This document shows positions 38,532-51,012 of a stretch of DNA of 64,000 bases, piece after piece. Numbering within the stretch: position 1 is the stretch's first letter; each line of letters opens with the position of its first letter. The notes beneath the pieces are model-generated. The model was given only the letters and a program-made list of their open reading frames with translations, was not told the origin of the DNA and did no database searches. The position numbers and the translations under genes were made by a program. The DNA is from Adineta steineri (taxonomy: Eukaryota; Rotifera; Eurotatoria; Adinetida; Adinetidae). The stretch is taken from assembly GCA_905250115.1 (NCBI GenBank), contig CAJNOI010000025.1, positions 422,755 through 486,754 on the forward strand. The letters are read 5' to 3'.

Positions 38532-40015
38532 TTTATTTTTTGTAACTTCTAATCACAGAAGACATCATTTTTAATTATGTATATTTTTCGATGAAATGCA
38601 TTTTTTCTACCTTAATAGATATAACCAAACGACAAACCATAAAAAAATGAGTAGTATACCATATCTGTATCATATAATTACGTTGTATTAATATAAAGAA
38701 AAATCGAATGGCAAGAGTGTAATTATTCACAAAATGATAAAATAGAGAATTACAAGGTGAATAAATATATAATATTTACTTACAGGGAACATCTTCAAGT
38801 GTCAAATCGCTTTTAAATTGAACATACGGTGTGGGTGTGAGTGAATAATAAGTCTCATCAAAACTCGAGATGATTATTCCATATCATCTTTCATTATCTC
38901 TAAAGCTAATCTATTATATTTGTGGTAATCTTGAGGTGTTTTTCAAGTAATAATAGGTATGATCGATCATAATGAATATTGATATGAAAAACAGACAACT
39001 ACAAAATTATGATTCTCTATTGCGCATCAATTTATGAATAAATTATATGTTCCATTTACTTGCTTCAAAGAATGCTATTTGTTTCTAGTTACGGTACGTT
39101 TTCCAATAATTTTACGCATCAAAAATATTGGTGTATCCAGTATATCTGTTTAAAGCAAATTTTCACATCGTATTACTTCATAATTACGATCGTTGAAAAA
39201 TAGTTTTTCTTTCATTATAGAACATGTCTTTTTGGATATTTCAATTAGTTTAACGGAATTTAAAATAATGTTTGATTTTATTAGAATATTCTAAAACGTT
39301 CATTTCTAGATATAGCAAGAAAAATCATTCGTAAATATGATCAATATGTCATTTTATAAAAAAAAAAGAAAAACTATTATTAGCTAGTGTTAGCTTTTAT
39401 ATTAGATTTACAAAAAAATATAAATTACATAAAAAATATATAAAATTTTATATACTCTATTCTTAGTGTGATTTAAAGGATTTTTCAATAGAATTAAAGT
39501 ATACATTAATATTCATTAACAGAAACATGATTAATTGCTCTTATTTCAAATCCATAGAGCTCATTTTGCATGGGCGTAAAAAAAAGCGACAGATGTACTT
39601 TTTTTTAGAGTTACTCTTTAAAAATCAGGCTCATGATTTTCTATGAATATGAATAAAAATAAGTTGCCAGTTTCCGTTCTGGAATGTGATATTTTGTTGG
39701 ACATCTGTGTGATAAAAAAAAATAAGATAAAAAATCAAAAGAGTTGACGAGAAAGTATATGTCGAAGAAGTCAAGGATTAACATGTGAAAAGCGACCGAG
39801 CTGCTTACTGATATCATAAACGAGAAAAAAATTGTAGTATTGGTTACAATTAATCTGTATTCTTCTGATCCCATAACAATTGAATCAGTTCTTCGATCAA
39901 TCATATACACTGCATGATCACAACAGTAATATAATTATTGAAAAGATGGATAAGAAATAAATAGATCGTTTTCAATCTCATATTCCAATTTGGTTAATGT
40001 TCTCAATCAAAATCA
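38532..40015. other. intergenic region
   Basis: This 1.5-kb AT-rich stretch has no supported gene. A minus-strand open frame at 39641-39910 is hydrophobic but has no splice context or family features. The stretch probably contains the promoter of the large membrane protein gene starting at 40016. Confidence 0.5.
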
Positions 40016-41660
40016 ATGAAGATCAAAGATTTCTTCGATTGGATTGAGAACAAACTAAAGAATCATAATGTTTTTATACCAGATGAAGATGACTATGAAG
40101 ATGAGAATGATGAACCACAAGATCCAGCAATTGTTCTAAAACATCAACTATATGCTACTCGATTATATACTATACTTTTCATTGGTAAGTACAAATTAGA
40201 GATCATGAATTGAATCGTATTTTTCCGATTCGAGTTCGATTTTCAATATTTAAATCTTTACTTAATCATGCTCTTCTTCTCCACTTTTAGTATTGATTTT
40301 TATCTTTGCTCTTATTGCTTTTACGAACCCACAATCTCAATTAGTTACTATTTCAAATATCACTCCATCGCTCTTCAATGAACTTCGACTTGAACATGAT
40401 GAAACACTTTCATGTCCGTGTTCGAATTCAATTATTTCATACAACAAATTCGTTTCAAACCATGCCACATTTCATCCGATCTGTGAGAGTCTATTCGTTA
40501 GTGAAAAATGGATTCAAGCACTTTATGATCCAATGGCAAGTAAATACTTAATAATGGATTTTCGAACGACGGCTCATGCTCAGGTATGTGACAGAATAAA
40601 TGTATGTAAAGGGAATGCATCGATTCTCAAGATATCCATATATACGCATAACTTTCCCTCAATAAATGAATAATTTAAAGTTTTCGATCTATATTTTTGT
40701 TTTATTATTCATTTAGTTCAAATTTCTGGCCAATTTTTGTTCACTTTCAAAAGATACAGTTTCTCAAACTCTAGTCGATCTTGAACATACTCAATTCTTC
40801 AGTAATGAACTCCTTCCGGAACACGATGTTCAATCTGAAGTGAAGAAAACAGTTGAAGTGGCTGTTTTGAATTCTTCTATTCAAGTCACTCCGCTCTTAC
40901 AACTCACCCAAATAATAACACAATCAGATGCTATGGTTTCAGGGCTCAACACAAATGTGTTATTTAGGGTAGTTCATTTCAGTTCAATATCCGAAAAACA
41001 GCGAATCAGTACAAAGTGTACCGGAGATCATGAACTTCACAATCCAAAACTTGTCAGAATCTGTGACCATATAGGTTCTGTCACTCCAGCTGGTTTCTAC
41101 GCAGAAGCATTTGATAAAATTGCCCTTTATCACGATCAGTGGCCTATGAATTCTTCTTTCAGGCCGATTGCTGTATCGACAGTAGATGGATTTTTTGGAG
41201 GATGTACTGCTCTTAATGCTACTCTGGCAAGCACATTTGATTGTTTGTACAATATCAAATGTCTTGAAAATTTTACTGATTACTTTCCAAATCTCACTAA
41301 AGTGTGTATACTTTATATTCTTTTTGTCTAATGAAGTTTCGTTTTTTATATAGATGCGATTAAATTGGAGTGATTCTGTTTTAACTTCAAGTAGAAAATC
41401 GATTCAATTACGCGAGAGATTGGTTAATTTCTTAGTGGAAAATCTATCAATACAGATTAATTATTCAAACTATTTTAACGAATGTGCTCTCTCAACTTGT
41501 ACGTATACGATAATAAGTCGAGCGAATTTTTCCGATACATTGACTCTCTTACTGAGTCTTTATGGTGGTCTTACTACTATACTTCGTCTCATTGTACCGT
41601 TATTGATCAATCTATTATCGAAATTTAAGCAACGTTCACGAAATACGAATGTCAATTTCG
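40016..41660 (+). other. unit 1 of the concatenated two-TM protein
   Basis: The first unit spans exons 1-4. The N-terminal tail is acidic (PDEDDYEDENDEPQDP). TM1 is RLYTILFIVLIFIFALIAFT, the CPC motif is ETLSCPCSNSIISY and the pre-TM2 motif is YFNECALSTCTYT. TM2 begins at TLLLSLYGGLTTILRL. Without splicing at 41660 the frame would end within five codons, giving a stand-alone single unit. Confidence 0.65.
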
Positions 41661-44600
41661 GTATTGTTTTCTCTTAATATATAATAGTATTGTATATAAT
41701 GTCTCCTCTAGTACATTGTATTCGTCGATTGGGCAGATACATTGGAAAATTAAATTTCTTCAAAACAGCTAATGATCGAACAACAAAGACAATAAGACAA
41801 CAACGCATCACTACACGTGTCTATATGTTATTTCTCACAAGTACGATGTTTTTTTTTTCACAGGAGTTGTATTTTGTTTTTGAAATGCTTTCGAATATAC
41901 CAACAAAGTTCTCACTCTTTCCGTCGTTTTAGTTTCCATTGTCATTCTTGTTGTTTTTACTTTATTGAATACCAGAACTATAACAGCAACTGAATCAAGT
42001 CCGTCATTAGATAAATACAAACAATTGCAACTTGAATATCCAAATACAACCAAATGTCCGTGTTCACATAGTGAAAATCGCTATGAGACATTTGTTTCGT
42101 TCTATCATAGATTACATCAAGTGTGTTCGAGTGATTTTGTCAATGATTCTTGGATTTCAATGTTGGCACTTCTCGGTTCTGACAAAGATGTTTTTGATTG
42201 GGAACATTCAGCTGCTTCAGGCTTTCGATTAATATCGAATCTTTGTCAGTTGGCTCAGAAAACAATAAATGATACTGTTCAACGTTTAAGTACACGATCG
42301 TTTATCACTCCGAATTCACTTACCGAATATAATCTCAAGTCCCAATTGGAAACAATTCTCGCTAAATTCGACCAATCGATAATCATGCAGTTTAATATTC
42401 TCATCAATACAATGCATTTGCTTATTGAAGTTGATCAACCTTTCTCGAATTCTGAAAATGTGGCGCTTAAGCAAAATCGTTGTTACAATAGTGATGGAGG
42501 CAGAGAACGAATTCAGGTATTTCACTCAGTAGATAAAGCCTTGTGTTTTCTATTTATGGATGTGGGTATAAAAGGATGTACATAAACAAAACACATTCAC
42601 ATCTACCCATATCCGTTGTTATCTTTTATATGTACAAAAGATTAAGAAAGGACAGGAAAAAAAATATGCTTCAACTAATATATTTTACTCATGAACAAAT
42701 CTAATGATTAAATAGATAGAAGTAAAATTTTGTTTCTCTCCGTGTTCTCACAGACCGTGGTATATATTCTCATAGTCAGCAATCACTATACCAACTATAC
42801 TTTTTGTTTCATATTTAAATTCTATAAAATTTGTTCGAACATTTTTTTTGTTCTCTAGTACGGATTCCTTTTTAAGGATCTAACCACGCATGATGCATCC
42901 GATTATCGCTGTTTCTGTGTTACTGAGTTCGATTGTACACATTCAATGAAATATCTCTTATACAATGGTACTCACTATGAAGCTGAGCTTCGGATTGATC
43001 CAGTACCAGGTGCGATTCGAGCCTGTTTCATTATTGACTCAGTTCTTCTCTCAACACTCGAATATTTATATGTGCCTGAATGTCTGTCAAGCATACTACA
43101 CATCGTAAACGCGTCATGGGCTTATAATAAAAATGTAACAAAACTACCGTACTTCAATCCTCGCCCTCTTATTCACGATTCAATGACAAGCCGTTTTCCA
43201 CCAAAAGCTCCATTTTCAACGCTGGTAAAAGAGATGATGATAGAAGAATGGAATCAAACATTTTCATTCGAAAAATATTATAACGCATGTGCACCGAATT
43301 ATTGCAAATATTCCTACGAAGAAAGCACGCAAAGTTTCATCGAAGTTATCATAAAAGTTGTGTCTACGATCAGTGGTCTCACCATGGTATTACGTCTCAT
43401 TACAAATCAACTTATCAAATTAATCTTTCGTCTGTTTAAACCGAAAGTTCAGAGGCAAGAACAAGGTAATTATACATTTGGTATCGAATAAACTATTGTT
43501 AGTCTGAAGAAAAGAGTATCATTGCCCATATTTTTTCATTGAATAGATCGTCCAAGGCTACCTGATCGTATAGAAATAATACTCAGAAAAATACCATCTG
43601 GTTTGTGTGGCATTTTAAGCAATTTGAACCTATTTCCACTGCACACTTTTGGAAGTAATATCGATCGAATGAGAGCTAAATATCTTGGTCAATTAACTAC
43701 TCGTCTTTACATCGTTCTTCTTATCATTGGTCTTGCTATTCTCATTCTCTATTCTGTCGTTAAACCTCCTGTTAAAACAGAAACAATCGAGAAACCATCA
43801 TTCGATGTCTACGAACGTCTCATACAAGATTACAAAGATACACTTCGATGTCCTTGTACATTTATTTCATCAACATATGATCAATATATTACAATGAAAC
43901 CAAAATTTCATCAGGTAAATTTTGAAGACCATATGTTAAATCATTTCTTCTATGATTATTTATAGATCTGTACGAGTTCATTTGTGTTAAATAAGTGGCG
44001 TCATATTCGAGATCCTTCAATATACGCTAAAAAAGATTATCGTTTATTCTTATTATCTCACTTACACTTTCTCACCGGATTATGTAATCAATCGATTCAA
44101 TCAGTCGATGCTTCAGTTTATCAATTTCTTTCATCACTATTTATTACACCTGAACTTTTATCGAAAGTAGATTTTAATAAACGTATCGATTTACGTATCG
44201 AACAGAGCAAAGAAAGTGCTCCCAGAATGTTTACTCATCTTCTTCGTCTTCTTCGAGATACAAATCATGGGAATGCGATTATATCAGGTTTTGGAACTAA
44301 TTTTGAATATATCGATCCTTTCTATTCTGCACCATCGTATATTGTGGACATACAAGCAATTAATTATGATGGATGTTCATGTGGTTTATATGCTAACTGT
44401 ACTATTCAAGCTACTTTAGTTGATGGATATTATTCCTCAGAAAACGTTCCAATCATGGGCTTGAAAATGGGTTGTACACCGACTGAATCATTTCTTGCTT
44501 CGAATCTTGCGTGTTTCTATAATTCATCATGTATCAAACTTATTTACGATTCAACAAACTACGACGGTAAGATTCCCAACTCCTTATCCATAAAAACAAG

Positions 44601-44997
44601 TCGATTTTCCACTGATACACCAGTTATCAATCTTGTTAACGAACTATTTATTGAAAATTGGTCGATTACAATCGAATATCCATCGTATTTTAATCAATGT
44701 TCGCCATCATTGTGTTCATATACTTATACTGAACGAGTCAACTTCTTCTACACAGGGACTCTTATACTTGGCATTTATGGAGGTCTTAGTTTTGTACTCA
44801 AATGGTTTTGTCCACTGATAATTCGTCTATTGTTTAAATTAAATGAGTACCGAAAGAAGCGAGGGAATCATATAGAACCTACGCTTACTAATGACACAAG
44901 GAATATCGAAAACACTGAAATTTCAGTAGAACATTCAAATGCTGTTATTGTAACCGATAATTCAACATTGCCATCTACAGCTTTACCATCTTTGTAG
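40016..44997 (+). CDS. three-unit concatenated two-TM membrane protein, 1370 aa
   Basis: Nine exons (40016-40184, 40291-40583, 40717-41301, 41354-41660, 41712-41840, 41909-42516, 42859-43480, 43547-43914, 43966-44997) join in phase to one 1370-aa frame. The protein is three homologous units (about residues 1-451, 452-904 and 905-1370). Each unit has a cytoplasmic segment with an I..L...LN.F pattern, a TM1 after RLY or RVY (for example RLYTILFIVLIFIFALIAFT), a C-P-C motif about 30 residues later and F-H-x-[IV]-C. A roughly 330-residue glycosylatable ectodomain follows, then Y-[FY]-N-x-C-[AS]-x3-C-x-Y-[ST] and a TM2 with LYGGLTTILRLIVPLLI or a close variant. The boundaries between units are phase-1 introns at equivalent places. 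I recall similar single units among bdelloid predicted proteins but know no assigned function. Three separate genes is the alternative; the unit spacing of only 50-70 bases argues against it. Confidence 0.72.
41712..43480 (+). other. unit 2 of the concatenated two-TM protein
   Basis: The second unit spans exons 5-7. Splicing 41840 to 41909 restores TM1 as RVYMLFLTILTLSVVLVSIV. The CPC motif is TTKCPCSHSENRY and the pre-TM2 motif is YYNACAPNYCKYSYEE. TM2 contains ISGLTMVLRLI, so the YGGLT motif has drifted. The 342-nt intron at 42517-42858 is the longest in the gene. A second possible donor at 43465 would keep the same phase. Confidence 0.62.
43547..44997 (+). other. unit 3 of the concatenated two-TM protein
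   Basis: The third unit spans exons 8-9 and carries the real C-terminus. TM1 is QLTTRLYIVLLIIGLAILIL, the CPC motif is TLRCPCTFISSTYD and the ectodomain holds a CSCGLYANCTIQ block. The pre-TM2 motif is YFNQCSPSLCSYTY and TM2 contains LGIYGGLSFVLKWFCPLII. The cytoplasmic tail of about 55 residues is Asn/Thr-rich. This unit has the best-preserved motifs of the three. Confidence 0.65.
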
Positions 44998-45481
44998 GAC
45001 TTTTCTTTTAAAATAATTTCTCTAATACATTACTTGTATTTTATCGGATCACTTTTGAACTTTTTTTCCCATAAAACCCGTATCAATCATCACTTCAATT
45101 TGTTTGCAATGGGTATTCATGTGATATACTCAAAATATACATCACTTTCAACTATCTGTTGTTGTTGTTGATCAAAGTTGAGAAATCAAACTTTAGATTC
45201 CAGCGTACTTCCCCTCATGAGGATTAAAATAAACTGTTATTAAACTTTAACACGAAATAAGAAAATAATTCTTCGGACAATTTGAATTCCATATCTTCGC
45301 GGGCAAATTTAACAGTATATAAAACTACTTGTGATAAATTTTTCAATGATCTTCAATATGAGAACTGACTCGGCTTGAGATTCTCAAGGAGTAACTTAAC
45401 GTGCGTTTAAAGGTTGAGGATGTGCTCATTTCTGATACCGACGTACAACAAACCACACACAGCCAAAACTAATGGAACTAC
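44998..45481. other. intergenic region, convergent 3' ends
   Basis: This spacer lies between the convergent three-unit gene and the membrane gene fragment. It is AT-rich and no gene is seen. Confidence 0.45.
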
Positions 45482-46072
45482 CTATGACCAAATCACATCC
45501 CACAAGCGAATAATCAATGTTGTCAAAATGATTATAGGATATACGGCGAAATAAATTATTCCAAGAAATCTATTCCAATAAAGTTCATATACTTCTTCTA
45601 TAAATTCTCCGCTGTTATCACTGTCACCATCTGTATCATTCATATTCACTAGTGGAGCGTGGCAAATTAATCCGTACATAACTATTTTGATAGGAACTAA
45701 AAAAACGTCTGGTACGTACGAAACTTCCCACTCTTCTTGTTTTATATAAAATAGCAATAGTAATAATTCGCATTAGAAGTTTCACTACATAGAATCCACA
45801 TACAGCCAATACGACGGTACGCGTTGTCTGTAAAAAGCATAAATAAGCTATAAATTCACCAGTTTCAATAATGAGACCCATTAATACTCGTTCAAATGTT
45901 ATCCGACCACATGGTTGAAATAGAAATGCAGCGCTAACAGCATACAGAATAAATAAGAATTTTCGTTGTTCAAATTTATCTGATACGAAAGGCAACTGTT
46001 TGAGAATATAATAAACTGTAAGTTGATCGGAAAAATTTAAGACGCCACTAATAAATCGTAGAATAATTGATA
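45482..46072 (-). CDS. polytopic membrane protein, partial and unresolved
   Basis: An open frame runs on the minus strand from an acceptor-like TTTAG at 46073 through several hydrophobic helices (for example ILYAVSAAFLFQPCGRITF, GLIIETGEFIAYLCFL and VVLAVCGFYVVKLLMRIITI). It then ends near 45636. A second frame overlapping by about 120 bases continues with PIKIVMYGLICHAPLVNMND and a final helix IIYFAVYPIIILTTLIIRLW to the stop at 45482. Joining them needs either a very short intron (23-35 nt), an alternative donor near 45820 or a frameshift. No start exon was found. This is either a real multi-helix gene with introns I could not place or a decaying copy. The family is not recognised. Confidence 0.4.
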
Positions 46073-47001
46073 CTAAAGTATGGAAGATGTGCGATTATGT
46101 ATGATGACTTACGATGGATTAGAATTCAGTTTTAATCATCTAATTCTTTCAAGAGTCAAGTTATATCAGAATCAATATCGAACTATCACAATACAACTCA
46201 GATTTAGAAGAGACATTTTCTGTGTGCAGTATTAATGTCAATAAATTTGGTAAAAATTACATCCCTACATGTCTTCATGAGGAAAATCATCGGTTGATGA
46301 TGATAGATAGAAAGCAAAAGGAGTGTTTGTGCATTCTTTCGTCTTTTTAAGCGGCTTATATCGCGTGATGTGTTTTAAGCAAAAGAAAGACATCTAAGTA
46401 ATATTGTGACACTAAACTTTAAATACGGATGACAATGATGATTAAAAATAGATAGAATATATGAAAAATGAAACTTAGATTTCGCGAATAGATCTCAGAA
46501 AAAACTCATTTAATTCGGAGTAGAGATGTTCATATTCACTTACCTAAATAAAGGCACGTTCTTCCATACTTTCTGAATCAAAAATCGTATTTTAATTCAT
46601 CAAATAAAACTTGTTTTATACTGAAACTGTATCTGTCAAAATACATTTGTATTATTTTGTTGCTTTCGCAAGATGATTTAATATACTTAATGAATACTGG
46701 TATTATGTTTGCTTCAAATACTTCACACTTCTTCGAAGAACAAAAAATAATAATTGGTTTATAGATGGAAAAATTATATTTCCTAACTGTAGAGGCCGTA
46801 AAATTTTACTCTACTAGATAAAGCACTGAATTTAATATCCACAGCCTCTATTAGCAATATATTTCCAAATATTATATTCAAGTATGTCGAACAATTTCTA
46901 TATTTAGTTTCTTCTGTTGTAGATTTATTTATCACCTTCAATAGATCAAAAATGATAGCTATAGAGTTTCTGATTTGAATCACAATCCTATTTCATGTCA
47001 A
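46073..47001. other. intergenic region
   Basis: This AT-rich stretch lies upstream of the polytopic membrane gene and downstream of the dynamin-like gene. A GTAAGT donor with a TTTAG acceptor (about 46073-46112) suggests a 5' exon of the membrane gene here, but no in-frame ATG was found. Confidence 0.4.
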
Positions 47002-49560
47002 TTATTTTCTAAAAAGTGTTCGAATTGCCCATGATGATGTTGTAGTTTTATCTGCTAAAAATTCTGCACATGCCTGTATTTGTGATCCAAGTAAATCACC
47101 ATCAGTGTCTGGTTTAGGACGATTGGCTATATTAAATGCCACTATCGGTGCAATACAAAGCAATTCATGAATAGCATCTTGTTTCACTGTTAAATCAATA
47201 TAAGAATATCGTAGTGTTGCCATAATCACCGGTCGACAAATTCTCAAAACTAATGCATGTGTTTCAATGATACATTTTTCTAATGTTAACTTCGTACAGT
47301 ATAAATCTTGCGATTGTAGACAAATATTATTCAATAAGTTTTCCATTTCAGAAACATATTTATGATATAAATATTCTGCTAAAATATCGGATGTTTGATT
47401 GACAAGTTTTTCTAGTTCAATACTTAATCTTGCACGAATCTCGGTATCAACCGGATGGACATTTAATTGAAGTTTTGCGGCATTGTATTTTTCAAGAACT
47501 AGTTTTTCAATTGGAAATTTACGTTGAACAAATTCTTTCGTCAAATCAAGGAATGAATCACGAAATTTTTGATGAATATCATCAATAAATTCAGCACGAT
47601 TTTTTGTAACGATTGTTGCATGCCAAGTATTAGCTTCGTCAAAAACGGGCTGAAAGATCCCTTCATAGTACAAATGATCCCAATTCTCTGTATTCTGTTG
47701 TTTAATATATTCATCAATAGACACATTCGCTAAATTCGATGGTAGAAGTTGTTTTTCTTTGATTCGATTTAGTCGTTCCATAACCAGTCGAACTAATCGC
47801 GTTCTTCCTATATCAATTAATTGTTTCAAATGAGTTTTAGGTAATTCATATTTAATAAATTTATCCAGAGCTTCTTTACTTCGATTGAAACCTTCTGCTA
47901 AATCATCACCAAAACTGTTCAATTTACGATCAATAACCTGATATTCTTCAGAATTTTCATCAATAATTTGAATACGTGGACAAGCAGCAAAGATACGTTC
48001 GGGTTTGAAGCGTTTATCGACAAGTTCAGCACATGTTTTTCGATAATGTTCATGACAAATGGTTGCCGTTTGGCAAAGATCAAGTTTAGTAATAATACCA
48101 AATGCACGTTGCATGGCTTCAAAATGATTTTGTTGAATTTCTTGTAGAAGAGTAATTTGTGGTTCAGTCAAACTTGGTTGTTGACCACTAGTCAGAAAAA
48201 GAAAAGCATCAGCAGATTTGATTGCTTGTAGACCAGCATCACGATGTTCTTTGATGGGAGAATCAAAACCAGGAACATCGAGTAGTTCATAGTTTTTACC
48301 TATTAAATATAATGGGTAAGTGACTATGTCTTTTATCTTACATACCTGGTAATTTATCTGTATAAATTGCAACTTCTTTAATGATATTCACATACAATTC
48401 ACCAGTTATATACTCATTTAATCGTTTGATAATATCATTACGTTCCCGTTCGACATTATTGGAACTTTGCACACGAAAATATTCCGCTGGAAATTTCGCT
48501 TTCAAACTTTCTCGTTTTTGCAATACCGCTTCTTTACGTTGTGTTAACTGTGCTTCATTTTCATCTGTTTTCTTCGTCATTTTACTAAAGAAAACTTGAA
48601 ATTCTTGATCATCATAAAAAGTCGCAGTAGCAAATAGTTGTTGATCGTTGTTTCCTAGCGTTGGTTTCAAAACAGTACGTATTTGAGTACATCGTTCACT
48701 GGCTATGGGCAAGAGTTCAAAGCCAAGGAGTGCATTGATAAATGTTGATTTACCCGCTTTTTCTAAACCGACAATACAGATGGTATGCGATTCCTTGTTA
48801 TTCAATCTTTTCAAAGTCGATAGTTTGCTTCTTATATCACTGATATAATTATCTCCACCAGTAGTCGTGTTAATTTGTTTATCAATAACCTCTAAATGTT
48901 GTAGAACTTGATCATATTGTCCAATTAATGAGTTGAATTTCTCCTTCATTTCATCGATTGCTTGCTCATCCGCTTGCGCTAAATAACTATTTAAGTCATT
49001 GAATGATTTATGTGAGAGTACATTATCACGTGCTTTCTCTAATTCTTTGTTTGCAGCATAGATTTGACGTATGGGATCATTGTTATCATATTTGATATTA
49101 GGCAATTCTTGATTTTGCCAACTTTCGTACAATATATATTTAAAATGATCACGTTGTTCGAAAAATTCATCGACAAGTTGTTGAAGCCAACGATCGACTA
49201 AAGAATCAAATAGTATGTAAGGGTAAACTGTATACAGAGTCGAAAAATAAACTTACCGAGATGCAGTATTTCTAATGGTTCAATTGAATAGTTTGCAATA
49301 ATATTTCGAACTTCTCGCATATCATCTTCGATCTGTTTCGCTGCTGTAGTAGCTGATTGTGCACCTCGCTGATAGGACCATTGTTGAGCAGATGGATGTG
49401 TAGTTGAAGATGAATTTTGACTTGTAATGGATTCATGCGAGGCGGTATCGCTACGTGTTTCAACTACAGGTGATGAATTCGAAACATTATCTTGTTTCGA
49501 GTTAAGTCCGTTGGATGAAGGGGCATTGTCGGATTGATGTGATTTAGATTTCCATGGCAT
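47002..49560 (-). CDS. dynamin-superfamily GTPase
   Basis: Three exons (49560-49257, 49197-48346, 48299-47002) join in phase to 817 aa. Residues 1-75 are Ser/Asn/Thr-rich and probably disordered. A helical region precedes the G domain. G1 is IVGLEKAGKSTFINALLGFE (about residue 243 onward), a possible G2 Thr follows at RCTQIRTVLKP, G3 is LLDVPGFDSP and G4 is ITKLDLC. The long C-terminal part is helical, with several charged amphipathic stretches, as in dynamin-like stalks. There is no pleckstrin-homology or proline-rich domain. Dynamin-superfamily proteins self-assemble on membranes and use GTP to remodel or tether them; some animal members (GBP, Mx) act in immunity. The low similarity to classical dynamin and the simple layout also recall bacterial dynamin-like proteins. 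The role here is unknown. Confidence 0.85.
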
Positions 49561-50458
49561 GATTTTTCTGAAAGATTAACAAGCATCAGTGTATAAGATA
49601 GAAATTGCTCATATATTTAATTTATCGGTGCAATACAGTTCGAGCCTATATATTGTATCATTACGTGTCTGTTGGTGACTAGTAAATAAAAAATTCTCTG
49701 TATTCAGACGTTATATTAGATTTTGCTTTGTAAGCGTCTCATTTGTTCTCTTTTCTTTTAGGCGCAAATGAAAAAGAAGTCTTTTACTCTACTATGGAAT
49801 TAATTATATACTTTGATCGGCAAAAAGTAAACGTCGCAAAAAAAGAGAAAAGGCTTTTATTTACATATGAAGCGATTCAATGTTGTTGTGTTGTTGCCAT
49901 CAAAATGCAGTCCGACAGGATCGTTCTCTCTTTTATTTGATGTGAACACCACGTTGGTGTAACCAGAATCAACAAGCAGAAAAAATAGTGTCCGTGTGTA
50001 TGTTTTAGGTGTGGGTTTGGAGATACAGAAGACACTCGCACTCACACCCATTCTCAAGAATAAAAAAACGCTGACTTTGGTGTGAAAAATAGAAATATAA
50101 TGACAAATAAATGAAAGAATTCTTTGATCGTTTTCTAAATATGTTATAATAGTGACTCTGTTAGAAGACATAAAAGATGGATCAAAACCAAATTAATAAT
50201 CGATTCAATGATATTACGAATTTTATTTTAAAATTCAACATAGTAGGGAGTTAAATAAAATTATTCAAAAGATAAGAAATATATATTTACTAATAAAATG
50301 GTTATACCTACGTGTGTGTGATAGCCGTTTACCTATCTATACAAATGCGTGTATAGTCAGTCTACTACATACAATTGTGTGTACACATAAACGACTAGAA
50401 ACGTACAACCGCATGTATATAAACACTTTCTTTTTTTCTATATACTTGCTTGTCGCTT

Positions 50459-50705
50459 TTTGTTTTTCTTTCATATCGACTCTTCGTATTCTCATTTTTT
50501 TCTGTTCTTGTTTATCTCTTCTACTCTCACTCAATTTTTCTTGTCTCTTTCATATCAGTTCATCCTACTCCAATTTTATTTTTTCTTTGCCGATTGATTT
50601 GCGCGAAAACATTTTTTAGCGATATCCATATTAGGAAAGATGTAAAAAATCGATTTTAATGAATATTGACCTGTTAACTTATTAATTGAACGTGTAAAAT
50701 GTACA
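50459..50705 (+). repeat. inverted repeat, left arm
   Basis: A pyrimidine-rich segment (ttctttcatatcgact, then [24 protein letters not shown] text and tctactctcactcaattttt) ends in agaaagatgtaaaaaatcga-like sequence. The same order of words occurs in reverse complement at about 53755-54130. The copies are diverged, with small indels, so this is an old duplication. It flanks the region that holds the EGF relic and the PARP-fold gene. Confidence 0.6.
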
Positions 50706-50849
50706 ACAGACACCGACATCCTCATGGTCATTGGGTATGCCTTTTTCAAAGATTTATGGGTGTACATCATTCATTTCTTCAACATTTTTATTACAAAATA
50801 AAGGGTCTTTTTTTCATATATTTTCTCAAAAGTATAAGATATTTCGTAA

Positions 50850-51012
50850 ATAATCGATCTAGTTGTACTTGTCCTCTTCATAAATGGGACTCTCGATATT
50901 TACTTCAAAATACAATATGTTATTCAAATCCAACTGGAATTTGTCAGAATGATAGATAATATACTAATATTTGTAAAAATGGATTTAGTGGAAAAAATTG
51001 TGGAATAGAAGG
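50850..51012 (+). pseudogene. EGF-like domain relic
   Basis: The plus-strand translation shows SSCTCPLHKWDSRYLLQNT, then ICYSNPTGICQNDR, an in-frame TAA, and NICKNGFSGKNCGIEG. The cysteine spacing and the G-F-x-G-x-x-C end are those of EGF-like modules. The stop codon interrupts the module and no intact flanking exons were found. It is most simply the decayed exon of an EGF-containing membrane or secreted protein. Confidence 0.6.
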
